Of a stretch of 64,000 nucleotides of DNA, positions 43,571 to 53,899 are shown piece after piece (within the stretch, counting starts at the first letter, position 1; the number at the start of each line of letters is the position of its first letter). The translations under genes were made by a program, and so were the position numbers. The notes beneath the pieces are model-generated. The model saw only the letters and a program-made list of their open reading frames with translations, searched no databases and was not told where the DNA came from. Where the stretch lies: contig NZ_PDZL01000006.1 of NCBI RefSeq assembly GCF_002735705.1, positions 245,944 through 309,943 of the forward strand, written 5' to 3'. Source of the stretch: Janthinobacterium sp. BJB426 (GTDB taxonomy: Bacteria > Pseudomonadota > Gammaproteobacteria > Burkholderiales > Burkholderiaceae_D).

Positions 43571-45361
43571 ATGAACAACATACGCAATTTCTCCATCATC
43601 GCCCATATTGACCACGGTAAATCGACCCTGGCTGACCGCATCATTCAATTGTGCGGCGGCTTGTCCGACCGCGAGATGGAGGCGCAGGTGCTCGATTCGA
43701 TGGATCTGGAGCGCGAGCGCGGCATTACCATCAAGGCGCAAACGGCGGCCCTGCACTACAAGGCCCGCGATGGCCAGATCTACAATCTGAACCTGATCGA
43801 TACGCCAGGCCACGTCGACTTCAGCTATGAAGTGTCGCGCTCGCTGTCGGCGTGCGAAGGCGCGCTGCTGGTGGTGGACGCGTCGCAAGGCGTGGAAGCG
43901 CAGACGGTCGCCAACTGCTACACGGCGTTGGACCTGGGCGTGGAAGTGGTGCCCGTCCTGAACAAGATCGACTTGCCGAACGCGGATCCGCCGAACGCCA
44001 TTGCCGAGATCGAAGACGTGATCGGCATCGACGCGGCCGACGCCGTGCATTGCTCGGCCAAGACGGGCTTCGGCGTGCTGGACGTGCTCGAGCAACTGAT
44101 CGTCAAGGTACCGCCGCCGAAGGGCGATCCCGATGCGCCGCTGCAGGCGCTGATCGTCGACTCCTGGTATGACGCCTATGTGGGCGTGGTCATGCTGGTG
44201 CGCGTGGTCAACGGTACCCTGAAACCGAAAGACAAGATCCGCCTGATGGCCACCGATTCGGTGCAGCTGGTGGAAGACATCGGCGTGTTCTCTCCACGTT
44301 CGCAATCCTTGCCGCAATTGTCGGCAGGCCAGGTGGGTTTCATCATCGCTGGCATCAAGGAATTGAAAGCGGCGAAAGTGGGCGACACCGTCACCCTGGT
44401 CAGCCGTCCTGCTGTCGCGCCATTGCCTGGCTTCAAGGAAGTGCAGCCGCAAGTGTTCGCCGGCCTGTTCCCTGTGGAAGCGAACCAGTATGATGCGCTG
44501 CGCGACTCGCTGGAAAAACTGAAACTGAACGATGCGGCCCTGATGTACGAGCCGGAAGTGTCGCAGGCGCTGGGCTTCGGCTTCCGCTGCGGTTTCCTGG
44601 GCTTGCTGCACATGGAAATCGTGCAGGAACGCCTCGAGCGCGAATTCGACATGGACCTGATTACGACGGCGCCAACGGTCGTGTACGAAGTGATCCAGCG
44701 CGACGGCACCATGATCAACGTTGACAATCCGTCGAAGATGCCCGATCCGTCGCGCATCGAGGAAGTGCGCGAGCCTATCGTTACGGTCAATCTGTACATG
44801 CCGCAGGAATACGTTGGTTCCGTGATTACCTTGTGTATCGGCAAGCGCGGCATCCAGATGGACATGAGCTACCACGGCCGCCAGGTCAAGCTTGTGTATG
44901 AAATGCCGATGGCCGAGATCGTGCTGGACTTCTTCGACCGTCTGAAATCGACGTCGCGCGGCTATGCCTCGATGGATTACGAGTTCAAGGAATACCGCGC
45001 GGCCGACGTGGTCAAGGTCGACATGCTGATCAACAGCGAAAAAGTCGATGCGCTGGCGATTATCGTCCACCGTTCGAACAGCCAGTACCGTGGCCGCCAG
45101 GTGGCTGCCAAGATGCGCGAACTGATCCCGCGCCAGATGTTCGACGTGGCCATCCAGGCGACCATCGGCGCGAACATCATTTCGCGCGAGAACGTGAAAG
45201 CCTTGCGCAAGAACGTGCTGGCCAAGTGCTATGGCGGCGACATCAGCCGCAAGAAAAAATTGCTGGAGAAACAAAAAGCGGGTAAGAAACGCATGAAGCA
45301 AGTGGGTTCCGTGGAGATCCCGCAAGAAGCATTCCTGGCAATTTTACAAGTGGACGGTTAA
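43571..45361 (+). CDS. lepA: elongation factor 4 (back-translocating GTPase)
   Basis: LepA binds stalled or assembling ribosomes and can reverse translocation. The 596-residue protein has G1 AHIDHGKST (11-19), G2 with [10 protein letters not shown]3 DTPGHVDF, G4 NKIDLP and the EF4-specific C-terminal domain (ending near [20 protein letters not shown]). The start ATG at 43571 has a weak ribosome site. lepB follows after 3 bp, the conserved lepAB operon. Confidence 0.98.
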   Translation: MNNIRNFSIIAHIDHGKSTLADRIIQLCGGLSDREMEAQVLDSMDLERERGITIKAQTAALHYKARDGQIYNLNLIDTPGHVDFSYEVSRSLSACEGALLVVDASQGVEAQTVANCYTALDLGVEVVPVLNKIDLPNADPPNAIAEIEDVIGIDAADAVHCSAKTGFGVLDVLEQLIVKVPPPKGDPDAPLQALIVDSWYDAYVGVVMLVRVVNGTLKPKDKIRLMATDSVQLVEDIGVFSPRSQSLPQLSAGQVGFIIAGIKELKAAKVGDTVTLVSRPAVAPLPGFKEVQPQVFAGLFPVEANQYDALRDSLEKLKLNDAALMYEPEVSQALGFGFRCGFLGLLHMEIVQERLEREFDMDLITTAPTVVYEVIQRDGTMINVDNPSKMPDPSRIEEVREPIVTVNLYMPQEYVGSVITLCIGKRGIQMDMSYHGRQVKLVYEMPMAEIVLDFFDRLKSTSRGYASMDYEFKEYRAADVVKVDMLINSEKVDALAIIVHRSNSQYRGRQVAAKMRELIPRQMFDVAIQATIGANIISRENVKALRKNVLAKCYGGDISRKKKLLEKQKAGKKRMKQVGSVEIPQEAFLAILQVDG

Positions 45362-45364
45362 TAC

Positions 45365-46282
45365 ATGAACCTGCAAGTGATTTTAGGAAATTTCGCTTTA
45401 ATCCTGTTCGTGCTGATGGTATTGACAGGCCTGGTCTGGTGCCTGGATGTGTTTTATCTGTCCAAGCAGCGCCGCAAGGCGGCCGACCGCGCCCTGGCTG
45501 AATTCGATGCGCGCCAGTCCAAGCTGGCCGCAGAAGGCATCAAGTCCGATGCGGGCGGCAGCCGCGCGACCATCGAAGCGGCCCTGTTGCGCCAGCCGAC
45601 CTGGGTCGAGTATTCGGGCAGCTTCTTCCCCGTCATCGCCCTCGTGTTCTGCCTGCGCTCGTTCCTGTATGAGCCATTCAAGATCCCGTCGAGCTCGATG
45701 GTGCCGACCTTGCTGGTGGGCGATCTGATCCTGGTCAACAAGTTTACCTATGGCATTCGTCTGCCTATCGTCAACAAGCGCATCATTGAAGTCAACGATC
45801 CGCAGCGCGGCGACGTGATGGTGTTCAAGTACCCGAAAGATATGTCGCAAGACTATATCAAGCGCGTGATCGGTGTGCCCGGTGATAAAATCACCTATGA
45901 AAACAAGCGCTTGACGGTCAACGGCAAGGAAGTCGCCTATACCGCGCTCGACGACTATCTGGATGATGAAAGCACTGTTTACCACAAGCAGCTGGAAGAA
46001 AACCTGACGGGCGTGAGCCACCGCATCCTCAACGACGAGCCAGCTCCTACGTTGAACTTGCGCGAAGTGAAGGATTTCCCGCACAAGGATGCGTGCGACT
46101 ACAACGAAGACGGTTTTACGTGTGTAGTGCCACAAGGCAATTACTTCATGATGGGCGACAACCGCGACAATAGTGCGGACAGCCGCTACTGGGGCTTCGT
46201 GCCGAACGAGAACATCGTCGGCAAGGCATTCCTGGTGTGGATGAACTTCAGCAATCCGAAAAGAGTGGGCGGCATACACTAA
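45365..46282 (+). CDS. lepB: signal peptidase I
   Basis: LepB removes signal peptides from secreted proteins at the outer face of the inner membrane. The 305-residue protein has two membrane helices (about 8-28 and 88-100), the nucleophile Ser111 in PSSSMVPTL, the general base Lys166 in [12 protein letters not shown] and the box [17 protein letters not shown] near the end. It follows lepA by 3 bp and is co-transcribed with it. rnc follows after 74 bp. Confidence 0.97.
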   Translation: MNLQVILGNFALILFVLMVLTGLVWCLDVFYLSKQRRKAADRALAEFDARQSKLAAEGIKSDAGGSRATIEAALLRQPTWVEYSGSFFPVIALVFCLRSFLYEPFKIPSSSMVPTLLVGDLILVNKFTYGIRLPIVNKRIIEVNDPQRGDVMVFKYPKDMSQDYIKRVIGVPGDKITYENKRLTVNGKEVAYTALDDYLDDESTVYHKQLEENLTGVSHRILNDEPAPTLNLREVKDFPHKDACDYNEDGFTCVVPQGNYFMMGDNRDNSADSRYWGFVPNENIVGKAFLVWMNFSNPKRVGGIH

Positions 46283-46356
46283 GCCGCCCCTATGGCTGCC
46301 GCGCCGATTCCCCGCGCGGCGGCCAGCCGAATTACTCAGATGACACAGAAACAACA

Positions 46357-47172
46357 ATGAATCTTCAGTTATTGCAAACCCGTTTAGGCTATACGTTCCA
46401 GGATGCTGGCCTGTTGCAGCAAGCCTTGACGCATCGTAGCCACAGCAGTTTGCATAACGAGCGGCTGGAATTTCTCGGCGACTCCATCCTCAACTGCGTG
46501 GTCGCTTCCATCCTGTACGAACGCTTCAAGTCCATCGACGAGGGCGACCTGTCGCGCCTGCGCGCGAATCTGGTGAAACAGCAGTCGTTGTATGAAATCG
46601 CGCAAAAGCTGGAACTGTCGCAATTTTTGCGCCTGGGCGAAGGCGAACTCAAATCGGGCGGTTTCCGCCGTCCGTCAATCCTTGCCGACACCCTGGAAGC
46701 CTTGCTGGGGGCGATTTTCCTCGACACGGGCTTTGACGCCGCCAGCACAGTGATCCGCGCCTTCTACATCCCCATCCTCGATTCGGTCGATCCGCAAACC
46801 CTGGGCAAGGATGCCAAGACCCTGCTGCAGGAGTTTTTGCAAAGCAAGAAAATTTCGCTGCCACAGTACAATGTGGTGGCCACCCACGGCGCCGCCCACA
46901 GCCAGGAATTCGAGATCGAATGCCTGGTGCCAAAATTGAATATCCAGGTCTACGGTCGTGGCGGAAGCCGCCGCGCCGGTGAGCAAGCCGCCGCCAAACT
47001 GGCGCTGGACGTGGCCGAGCAGGCGTTGTTGAAGTCGCCTGCCGCCAGCCGCAAGCCGAAACCGCGCGCCGCCCAGCTCAAGCTGGCCGGCATTGCCACC
47101 ATCCAGAGCGACGACGCGCAAGCTCCTGCAGCCCCGGCGATCGCCGCTCACACTAAACAGAATCGACACTAG
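46357..47172 (+). CDS. rnc: ribonuclease III
   Basis: RNase III cuts double-stranded RNA in rRNA and mRNA processing. The 271-residue protein has the signature [12 protein letters not shown] with Glu38 and Asp42, the second acidic cluster in [13 protein letters not shown], and a dsRBD (about 158-226, ending [17 protein letters not shown]). Beyond the dsRBD it has an extra tail of about 45 residues rich in Ala, Lys and Pro, unlike E. coli RNase III (226). The start at 46357 is the only one at the domain boundary. It is followed at once by era, with no overlap. Confidence 0.96.
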   Translation: MNLQLLQTRLGYTFQDAGLLQQALTHRSHSSLHNERLEFLGDSILNCVVASILYERFKSIDEGDLSRLRANLVKQQSLYEIAQKLELSQFLRLGEGELKSGGFRRPSILADTLEALLGAIFLDTGFDAASTVIRAFYIPILDSVDPQTLGKDAKTLLQEFLQSKKISLPQYNVVATHGAAHSQEFEIECLVPKLNIQVYGRGGSRRAGEQAAAKLALDVAEQALLKSPAASRKPKPRAAQLKLAGIATIQSDDAQAPAAPAIAAHTKQNRH

Positions 47173-47173
47173 C

Positions 47174-48076
47174 ATGACAGCCACCAAAATGCCCGACAAC
47201 TTCCGCTGTGGCTATATCGCCATCGTGGGCCGCCCGAACGTGGGCAAATCGACCCTGATGAACGTGCTGATCGGCGCGAAGGTCAGCATCACTTCGCGCA
47301 AGGCGCAAACCACGCGCCACCGCATCACGGGCATCCAGACGGTGCCGGACGCGCAATTCATCTACGTTGACACGCCTGGCTTCCAGACGCGCCACTCGAA
47401 CGCGCTGAACAAGACGCTGAACAAGACCGTCACGAACACCCTGATTTCCTCGGACGTGATTTTGTACGTGATCGAGGCGGGCACGTTCGGCCCGGCCGAC
47501 CAGCAAGTGATGGACCTGCTGCCGAAGGAGGTTCCGTGCATCCTCGTCATCAATAAGTCTGACCGCGTCAAGGATAAGGCTGTATTGTTGCCGTTTGCGC
47601 AAAAGATCGCCGCCATGCGCGACTTCGCCGCCATCGTGCCTGTCTCGGCCAAGCTGCACTTCCAGCTGGAAGGCTTGCAGAACGAAATCAAGCGCTTCTT
47701 GCCGGAAAATCAGCCCATCTTTGGCCCTGACGACATCACCGACCGCAGCGAGAAATTCCTCGCCTCGGAAATCGTGCGCGAAAAACTGTTCCGCTTCGTC
47801 GGCGACGAACTGCCGTACACGAGCACCGTGCTGATCGAGAAATTCGAGCAGGAGGGCGATCTGCGCCGCGTGTTTGCCGCCATCCTGGTCGAGCGCGATA
47901 CGCACAAATCCATGATCATCGGTAACAAGGGCGCACGCCTGAAGGAAGTCTCCACCCAGGCCCGCCTGGATATGGAAAAGCTGTTCGGCGGCCCCGTGTA
48001 CCTGGAAATCTGGGTCAAGGTCAAGTCGGGCTGGGCCGACAACGAGGCGGGCTTGCGCGCCTACGGCTACGAGTAA
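47174..48076 (+). CDS. era: GTPase Era
   Basis: Era is a GTPase that binds 16S rRNA near its 3' end and aids 30S maturation. The 300-residue protein has G1 GRPNVGKST (19-27), G3 DTPGF, G4 NKSD and a C-terminal KH domain with [13 protein letters not shown]. It starts one base after the rnc stop, so the two are translationally coupled, as usual. recO follows after 28 bp. Confidence 0.97.
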   Translation: MTATKMPDNFRCGYIAIVGRPNVGKSTLMNVLIGAKVSITSRKAQTTRHRITGIQTVPDAQFIYVDTPGFQTRHSNALNKTLNKTVTNTLISSDVILYVIEAGTFGPADQQVMDLLPKEVPCILVINKSDRVKDKAVLLPFAQKIAAMRDFAAIVPVSAKLHFQLEGLQNEIKRFLPENQPIFGPDDITDRSEKFLASEIVREKLFRFVGDELPYTSTVLIEKFEQEGDLRRVFAAILVERDTHKSMIIGNKGARLKEVSTQARLDMEKLFGGPVYLEIWVKVKSGWADNEAGLRAYGYE

Positions 48077-48104
48077 TCCGCAACCCGGGGGCGACGCCAC
48101 ACGC

Positions 48105-48953
48105 ATGAGCACCACCACGCCAGCGCTGCACCATCCTGCGCCAGCCGCCTTTGCTGCATCTGCGCCGGTCCCTACGCCGGCGGCCATCGCGCCGCCGGCC
48201 GCACCTCCCACAGCGCCCCGGCGCAGCCGTCCGCCCACGCGCGACGGCCGCATCACGGGCCAGCCAGCCTTCGTGCTGCACAGCTATCCGCATAAAGAAA
48301 CCAGCCTCATCGTCGACGTGTTTACGCGCGAGTACGGCCGCATCGCGCTCGTCGCCAAGGGCGCCAAGCGGCCCCACTCGCAGTTGCGCGGCGTGCTGCA
48401 AACGTTCCAGCCCCTGCAGGCGGGCTGGACGGGCAAGTCCGAGCTGCGCATCCTCACCGGCGCGGAATGGGTGGGGGGCATGTTGCCGCTGGAAAAGACC
48501 GCCTTGCTGTGCGGCTTTTATTTGAACGAATTGCTGGTGAAACTGCTGGCGCGCGACGATCCGCATCCCGTCCTGTTCGACCACTACGTTGCCACCTTGA
48601 ATCAACTGGCGCACAATGAGCCGCCGCCCATCGTGCTGCGCAAGTTCGAGCGCGCCCTGCTCAAGGAAACGGGCGTGGCGGCCGACCTGACGCGCTGCAC
48701 GGGCACGCGCCAGGCCGTCGAAGCGGGGCAGGTGTACGTGGTCGACCCGGAACGGGGGCCGCGCCCGGCGCGCGCCAGCGATGCCTGGCCGAAGATCACG
48801 GGCAAGACCCTGCTCGACATGGAGCGCGAAGATTATCTTGACGTGGCCACGCAGGCGCAAAGCAAGCTGCTGATGCGCTTTTTGCTGGCCCATCAACTGG
48901 GCGGCGCCACCTTGAATACGCGCCAGATACTGATCGATTTAATGCAGCTGTAG
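48105..48953 (+). CDS. recO: DNA repair protein RecO
   Basis: RecO works with RecF/RecR to load RecA onto gaps. The 282-residue protein has the N-terminal OB fold ([39 protein letters not shown]) from about residue 52, then a helical part ([19 protein letters not shown]). Before it is an unusual 45-residue low-complexity start rich in Ala, Pro and Thr. A later start is possible: no ATG lies between, but the extension could be non-native. It follows era by 28 bp. Confidence 0.92.
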   Translation: MSTTTPALHHPAPAAFAASAPVPTPAAIAPPAAPPTAPRRSRPPTRDGRITGQPAFVLHSYPHKETSLIVDVFTREYGRIALVAKGAKRPHSQLRGVLQTFQPLQAGWTGKSELRILTGAEWVGGMLPLEKTALLCGFYLNELLVKLLARDDPHPVLFDHYVATLNQLAHNEPPPIVLRKFERALLKETGVAADLTRCTGTRQAVEAGQVYVVDPERGPRPARASDAWPKITGKTLLDMEREDYLDVATQAQSKLLMRFLLAHQLGGATLNTRQILIDLMQL

Positions 48954-48995
48954 CGGCGGTTTGCCGCACGACAGCACTTTACGGATACCATCACT

Positions 48996-49757
48996 ATGAG
49001 CTTTTTGCAGCCTTCCGGCCCCGTCATCGACCTGGGCGTCAATATCGACCACGTGGCTACCTTGCGCAATGCGCGCGGCACCGCGTATCCGGACCCGGTC
49101 CGCGCGGCCCTGCTGGCCGAACAGGCGGGCGCCGACGCCATTACCCTGCATTTGCGCGAAGACCGCCGCCACATCAAGGATGCGGATGTGATCGCCATTG
49201 CACCGCAATTACTGACGCGCATGAACCTGGAAGCGGCCGTGACGGCCGAGATGATCGATTTTGCCTGCCGCATCAAGCCGGCGGACGTGTGCCTGGTGCC
49301 GGAAAAGCGCACGGAAGTGACGACCGAAGGGGGGCTGGATGTGGTGCGCTACTTCAAGGAAGTGCAGGCGGCCGTGCAACAATTGCAAGGCGAGGGCATT
49401 CGCGTGAGCCTGTTCATCGATGCGGAAGAGCAGCAGATCGCCGCCGCCGCCGAGCTTGGCGCGCCCGTGATCGAACTGCACACGGGGCGCTACGCGGACA
49501 CCGAGGGCGCCGAGCAATTGGCGGAACTGGAGCGCATCAAGGCGGGCGTGCTGTTCGGCGTGGGGCGCGGCTTGAAGGTCAACGCGGGCCACGGCTTGCA
49601 TTACACCAACGTGCAGGCCATCGCTGCCATTCCCGATATTGCCGAACTGAACATCGGCCACGCCATCGTTGCGCATGCCGTGTTTGTCGGCTGGGAAAAC
49701 GCCGTGCGCGAAATGAAGGCCATCATGGTGGCCACGCGTCTCGCTGGCAAGGCATAA
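48996..49757 (+). CDS. pdxJ: pyridoxine 5'-phosphate synthase
   Basis: PdxJ joins 3-amino-1-hydroxyacetone 1-phosphate with deoxyxylulose 5-phosphate to make pyridoxine 5'-phosphate. The 253-residue TIM barrel has [20 protein letters not shown] at the start, [25 protein letters not shown] and [12 protein letters not shown]. All match family blocks. It lies 42 bp after recO and 21 bp before acpS, the usual order. Confidence 0.98.
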   Translation: MSFLQPSGPVIDLGVNIDHVATLRNARGTAYPDPVRAALLAEQAGADAITLHLREDRRHIKDADVIAIAPQLLTRMNLEAAVTAEMIDFACRIKPADVCLVPEKRTEVTTEGGLDVVRYFKEVQAAVQQLQGEGIRVSLFIDAEEQQIAAAAELGAPVIELHTGRYADTEGAEQLAELERIKAGVLFGVGRGLKVNAGHGLHYTNVQAIAAIPDIAELNIGHAIVAHAVFVGWENAVREMKAIMVATRLAGKA

Positions 49758-49778
49758 ACGCGGGACCAAGGAGGTAGC

Positions 49779-50174
49779 ATGATTTACGGCATCGGTACCG
49801 ATATCTGCAAGATTCCCCGTATCGAAGCGGCCCTGGCGCGCCATGGCGAGCGTTTCGCGAAAAAGATACTGGGGCCGCAGGAGCTGGAAAAATTCCGCGC
49901 CCGCAGCGCCAAGAACGCCGTGCGCGGCGTACGCTTCCTTGCCACGCGCTTCGCGGCCAAAGAAGCGTTTTCCAAGGCCATCGGCCTGGGCTTGCGCATG
50001 CCGATGACCTGGCCCGCCGCGCAGATGCTGAATCACCCCAGCGGCAAGCCGATGATCGTCTGCAGTGGCGTGCTGGCCGAGTTCATGGAAAAGCACCGCC
50101 TGAGCGCGCAAGTGACCATCAGCGATGAAGAAGAATATGCGGTCGCGTTCGTGATCGTAGAGCAAGCAGTGTAA
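49779..50174 (+). CDS. acpS: holo-acyl-carrier-protein synthase
   Basis: AcpS moves the 4'-phosphopantetheine group from CoA to Ser37 of AcpP. The 131-residue protein has [14 protein letters not shown] with Asp8 and [17 protein letters not shown] with Glu62 for the metal. AGGAGG precedes the ATG. It probably cannot serve the NRPS carrier domain at 61.2 kb efficiently; a Sfp-type enzyme elsewhere would be expected. Confidence 0.97.
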   Translation: MIYGIGTDICKIPRIEAALARHGERFAKKILGPQELEKFRARSAKNAVRGVRFLATRFAAKEAFSKAIGLGLRMPMTWPAAQMLNHPSGKPMIVCSGVLAEFMEKHRLSAQVTISDEEEYAVAFVIVEQAV

Positions 50175-50198
50175 CGATAAGTGCGCAATGAGCCAGCA

Positions 50199-52079
50199 AT
50201 GACCGAAGCAAGCCCAGAACCTTCCTTGGCGGAAACGCCGCCCGACCCCCGCGCGCAAGTGCTGGCCACGGTCGCCAAGCTGCCGAACTTGCCCGGCGTG
50301 TACCGCTATTTCGACGCCGCCGACAAGGTGTTGTACGTCGGCAAGGCGCGCGACCTGAAAAAGCGCGTGTCCAGCTATTTCCAGAAAAACCTGGCCAGCC
50401 CCCGCATCGCGATGATGGTCGAGCGCATCGCGCGCCTGGAAACCACCGTCACGCACAGCGAGGCGGAAGCCTTGATTCTGGAAAACAACCTGATCAAGGC
50501 GCTGCAACCGCGCTACAACATCCTGTTCCGTGACGACAAGTCGTATCCGTATCTGAAAATCACCAATGGCGATGCGCCGCGCATGGTGTATTACCGGGGC
50601 GCGGTGGACAAGAAAAACCAGTATTTCGGGCCGTTCCCCAGTTCCTGGGCCGTCAAGGAATCGATGCAGATACTGCAAAAGGTTTTTCTCATCCGCACCT
50701 GCGAGGACAGCGTGTACGCCAACCGCACGCGGCCCTGCCTGCTGCACCAGATCGGCCGCTGCAGCGCGCCGTGCGTGGATCTGATCAGCAAGGAAGATTA
50801 CAAGAATGACGTGGAAAACGCGGCGCGCTTCCTGCGCGGGCGCCAGAGCGAAGTGATGGCGGACCTGGAAAAGAAGATGCACGCGTTTGCCGCCGAGCTG
50901 AAGTTCGAGCAGGCCGTGGTGGTGCGCAACCAGATCGCTTCGCTGTCGCGCGTGCTGCACCAGCAAAGCATGGAAACGACGGGCGACGCCGACGTGGACA
51001 TCCTCGCCGTGCTGGTGCAGGGCGGACGCGCTTGCGTCAACCTGGCCATGGTGCGCGGCGGACGCCACCTGGGCGACCGCGCCTACTTCCCCAGCCAGCT
51101 CAGCGATGCCGCGGCGATTGCCGAGGAAGCCATCGAGGTGGAAGTGCTGGCCGCCTTCCTGGCCCAGCACTACACGGAAAAATTCATTCCCGGCACCCTG
51201 ATCCTGAATATCGAATTCGACCAGCCAGCCCTGATGGTGGCGCTGATGGAGCAGTGCGGCCACCGCATCAACCTGATCTTCCAGCCGCAGGGGCAACGCC
51301 GCCAGTGGCTTGAGATGGCGCAAAAGGGCGCCGAGATTTCGCTGGCGCGATTGTTGTCCGAGCAGGGCTCGCAGCAGTCGCGCACGCGCGCGCTGGCCGA
51401 GGCGCTGCGCCTGGATTTGGGCGACCTCGACAGCCTGCGCGTGGAGTGTTTCGACATCAGCCACACGCAAGGCGAGGCGACGCAGGCGTCGTGTGTCGTG
51501 TTCCACCACCACGCCATGCAGAACGGCGAATACCGGCGCTACAACATCAACGACATCACGCCCGGCGATGATTACGCGGCCATGCGCCAGGTCCTCATGC
51601 GCCGCTACGAGAAAGTGGCGAATGGCGATGGCGTGATGCCCGACGTGGTCTTGATCGACGGCGGCAAGGGACAGATCGAAATGGCACGCCAGGTGTTCGC
51701 CGAGCTGGGACTCGATATCAGCCTGATCGTCGGTGTGGCCAAGGGGGAAGGGCGCAAGGTGGGCCTGGAAACCCTGCTGTTCGTCGATGGCCGCGCGGCG
51801 CAGGAACTGGGCAAGGAGTCTGCGGCCCTGATGCTGATCGCGCAGATTCGCGACGAAGCGCACCGCTTCGCCATTACCGGCATGCGCGCCAAGCGCGCCA
51901 AGACGCGCCAGACCTCGCGCCTGGAAGAAATCGAAGGCATCGGCGCCAAGCGCCGCCAGAAACTGTTGTCGCGCTTTGGCGGCTTGCGCGGCGTGGTCGA
52001 TGCCAGTGTCGAGGATTTGATGTCGGTGGAGGGGATTTCCACGCAACTGGCGGAAGAAATCTACAAGCAGTTGCATTGA
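50199..52079 (+). CDS. uvrC: excinuclease ABC subunit C
   Basis: UvrC makes both cuts in nucleotide excision repair. The 626-residue protein has the GIY-YIG nuclease ([20 protein letters not shown], about 31-110), a UVR motif for UvrB contact (about 205-240), the RNase-H-like second nuclease ([20 protein letters not shown] and [12 protein letters not shown]), and C-terminal helix-hairpin-helix motifs ([17 protein letters not shown]). ATG 50199 is used; GTG 50181 in frame is possible. It follows acpS closely. Confidence 0.97.
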   Translation: MTEASPEPSLAETPPDPRAQVLATVAKLPNLPGVYRYFDAADKVLYVGKARDLKKRVSSYFQKNLASPRIAMMVERIARLETTVTHSEAEALILENNLIKALQPRYNILFRDDKSYPYLKITNGDAPRMVYYRGAVDKKNQYFGPFPSSWAVKESMQILQKVFLIRTCEDSVYANRTRPCLLHQIGRCSAPCVDLISKEDYKNDVENAARFLRGRQSEVMADLEKKMHAFAAELKFEQAVVVRNQIASLSRVLHQQSMETTGDADVDILAVLVQGGRACVNLAMVRGGRHLGDRAYFPSQLSDAAAIAEEAIEVEVLAAFLAQHYTEKFIPGTLILNIEFDQPALMVALMEQCGHRINLIFQPQGQRRQWLEMAQKGAEISLARLLSEQGSQQSRTRALAEALRLDLGDLDSLRVECFDISHTQGEATQASCVVFHHHAMQNGEYRRYNINDITPGDDYAAMRQVLMRRYEKVANGDGVMPDVVLIDGGKGQIEMARQVFAELGLDISLIVGVAKGEGRKVGLETLLFVDGRAAQELGKESAALMLIAQIRDEAHRFAITGMRAKRAKTRQTSRLEEIEGIGAKRRQKLLSRFGGLRGVVDASVEDLMSVEGISTQLAEEIYKQLH

Positions 52080-52205
52080 TGGATGGATGGCCTGGTCCGG
52101 TGCTGCGGCAACCGGACTAGGCTAATATCCCGTGGCCATGTAGACTAGTGGCGCTTGCTTCACGCTTTCTCATATTCAATTTACCCGTCGGCCGATTGCA
52201 CCCTT

Positions 52206-52790
52206 ATGCCTTTTAATATTCCCATCCTTTTGACCTGGCTGCGCGTGGCCCTGATACCGCTCGTCGTCGGCGTGTTTTATTTGCCGCCGTCGATGCTGCT
52301 GCATGGCGACCAGAACCTGGTTGCCACGCTGGTCTTCATTGTTGCCGCCGTGACCGACTGGTTCGACGGTTTCCTCGCGCGGCGCTGGAACCAGACCTCG
52401 GCCTTTGGCGCCTTCCTCGACCCGGTAGCCGACAAGCTGATGGTGGCGGGCGCCTTGCTGGTGCTGGTGCAGCTGGACCGTGTCAATGCAGTGTTGGCCT
52501 TCATCATCATCGGCCGTGAAATCACGATTTCCGCCTTGCGCGAATGGATGGCGCAGATCGGCGCTTCGAAATCGGTGGCCGTCAGCTCGATCGGCAAGAT
52601 CAAGACGGCCGCGCAAATGACGGCCATTCCCCTGCTGCTGTACCACGAAGTGATCTTCGGTGCGATCGATACCCACGTGTGGGGCGAAAAGCTGCTGTGG
52701 ATCGCCTGCGTGCTGACGGTGTGGTCGATGTTCTATTACTTGCGCCTGGCATGGCCCTTGATCAAGGAAAAAGCGGGGAATTTGCACTAA
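52206..52790 (+). CDS. pgsA: CDP-diacylglycerol-glycerol-3-phosphate 3-phosphatidyltransferase
   Basis: PgsA makes phosphatidylglycerol phosphate, the first committed step to PG and cardiolipin. The 194-residue membrane protein has the CDP-alcohol phosphotransferase motif D54-G-x2-A-R-x8-G-x3-D-x3-D76 (DGFLARRWNQTSAFGAFLDP). Several membrane helices flank it. It starts MPFNIPILLTWLRV at 52206; the longer in-frame start is outside the family pattern. tRNA-Gly genes follow after about 105 bp, a common pairing. Confidence 0.97.
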   Translation: MPFNIPILLTWLRVALIPLVVGVFYLPPSMLLHGDQNLVATLVFIVAAVTDWFDGFLARRWNQTSAFGAFLDPVADKLMVAGALLVLVQLDRVNAVLAFIIIGREITISALREWMAQIGASKSVAVSSIGKIKTAAQMTAIPLLLYHEVIFGAIDTHVWGEKLLWIACVLTVWSMFYYLRLAWPLIKEKAGNLH

Positions 52791-52847
52791 GAATAAGCAG
52801 GCGGCTGCTTTATGCGGAATATTTTGCAAAACACCAGATATTGCCCG

Positions 52848-52875
52848 TTGACAGCCCCTGTAATCCCTCTATAAT
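52848..52875 (+). promoter_or_regulatory. consensus sigma70 promoter of the tRNA array
   Basis: TTGACA (52848-52853) and TATAAT (52870-52875) are both perfect and 16 bp apart. The first tRNA starts 20 bp after the -10, giving a short leader. Confidence 0.9.
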
Positions 52876-52895
52876 GCTGGCCTGTTGTTGATGAC

Positions 52896-52971
52896 GCGGG
52901 AGTAGCTCAGTTGGTAGAGCGCAACCTTGCCAAGGTTGAGGTCGAGAGTTCGAGACTCTTCTCCCGCTCCA
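52896..52971 (+). tRNA. glyT: tRNA-Gly(GCC), copy 1
   Basis: A 76-base cloverleaf with acceptor stem GCGGGAG/CTCCCGC, D-loop AGCTCAGTTGGTAGAGC, anticodon GCC in CTTGCCAAG and TTCGAGA in the T-loop. CCA is encoded. Standard length and invariant bases are present. Confidence 0.97.
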
Positions 52972-53063
52972 GTTTTCTGGATCGTGTCATAGGTAAAAAC
53001 AGCGAATGCAGTAAAAAGTAGTACTGGCGATGTAGTAGAGCTTCTGATACAATGTTGTCCACT

Positions 53064-53139
53064 GCGGGAGTAGCTCAGTTGGTAGAGCGCAACCTTGCCA
53101 AGGTTGAGGTCGAGAGTTCGAGACTCTTCTCCCGCTCCA
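53064..53139 (+). tRNA. glyT: tRNA-Gly(GCC), copy 2
   Basis: Identical by eye to copy 1 over all 76 bases, including CCA. The 92-bp spacer before it has AGTAAAAAGTAGTA and CAATGT patches without a clear promoter. Confidence 0.97.
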
Positions 53140-53210
53140 GTGAATACTGGATCAGCAGTAAAGCAGCACTGGTAAACGGTAGCAAAAGGCAGTAAAATAG
53201 CGGTTCGTAT

Positions 53211-53286
53211 GCGGGAGTAGCTCAGTTGGTAGAGCGCAACCTTGCCAAGGTTGAGGTCGAGAGTTCGAGACTCTTCTCCCGCTCCA
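53211..53286 (+). tRNA. glyT: tRNA-Gly(GCC), copy 3
   Basis: Identical by eye to the other Gly copies. The 71-bp spacer repeats the AGCAGTAAA/GCAGTA theme of the first spacer. Confidence 0.97.
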
Positions 53287-53341
53287 GCGAAAGCTGAGGC
53301 AGCAAAGCAAGATGGCAGTAGCAGAAAATAGAAGCTCCAAT

Positions 53342-53417
53342 GCGGGAGTAGCTCAGTTGGTAGAGCGCAACCTTGCCAAGGTTGAGGTCGAGAGTTCGAG
53401 ACTCTTCTCCCGCTCCA
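53342..53417 (+). tRNA. glyT: tRNA-Gly(GCC), copy 4
   Basis: Identical by eye to the other Gly copies. Its spacer (55 bp) also contains GGCAGTAGCAG. Confidence 0.97.
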
Positions 53418-53500
53418 GAATTCTAAAGGGAAGCTAAGCTGGCTTCCTTTTTTTATCCGCCGCAGTAGCCGGCGCGATTAGGCGGTAACCAAGCTCCAAT

Positions 53501-53576
53501 GCGGGAGTAGCTCAGTTGGTAGAGCGCAACCTTGCCAAGGTTGAGGTCGAGAGTTCGAGACTCTTCTCCCGCTCCA
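53501..53576 (+). tRNA. glyT: tRNA-Gly(GCC), copy 5
   Basis: Identical by eye to the other Gly copies. The spacer before it has AAGGGAAGC-TAAGCT-GGCTTCCTTTTTTT, a hairpin with a T-run that could end some transcripts early (about 53427-53455). Confidence 0.97.
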
Positions 53577-53618
53577 GTTTTCAAGGTGTGCCGCAAGGCC
53601 CATCCAAGCAGTTCCTCT

Positions 53619-53692
53619 GGCGAGGTAGCAAAGAGGTTATGCAGCGGCCTGCAAAGCCGTTTAGACGGGTTCGATTCCCGTCCTCGCCTCCA
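53619..53692 (+). tRNA. cysT: tRNA-Cys(GCA)
   Basis: A 74-base cloverleaf with acceptor GGCGAGG/CCTCGCC, anticodon GCA in CCTGCAAAG and GGTTCGATTCC in the T-arm, CCA encoded. It closes the array; a terminator follows at once. Confidence 0.96.
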
Positions 53693-53696
53693 GATG

Positions 53697-53732
53697 AAAA
53701 AGATAGCCCACTTTCGAGTGGGCTATTTTTTT
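53697..53732 (+). terminator. terminator of the tRNA array
   Basis: AAAAAGATAGCCCACT and AGTGGGCTATTTTTTT form a perfect stem with a 4-base loop ending in seven T. Confidence 0.93.
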
Positions 53733-53899
53733 GTCCAGATGGCTATGCCATTTCTGCGCGGTTTCAATCGCTCATGACAAACGTGGCCTTGCTACATACG
53801 CATGCGTGAATACGATCACGTTACTGCAACACCTCATCAATACTGTTAATGAACCTGGTGTTGCGCTTGTGGTTTGAAACCGCTCCATGTGGCCCTGCA

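Noticed and set aside
49209..52076. 955-codon minus-strand frame opposite pdxJ, acpS and uvrC
   Set aside because: It spans three well-recognised genes on the other strand and its product is compositionally odd (His/Gln/Ala-rich), as expected of an antisense shadow.
50199..52079. Possible uvrC-pgsA fusion of transcription units as something unusual
   Set aside because: Order uvrC-pgsA-tRNA is common in proteobacteria; nothing unusual is seen.
52896..53576. Regularly repeated 76-base unit with variable spacers, looking like a CRISPR array
   Set aside because: The repeat is a full tRNA-Gly cloverleaf with encoded CCA; the spacers differ in length and no cas genes are present.
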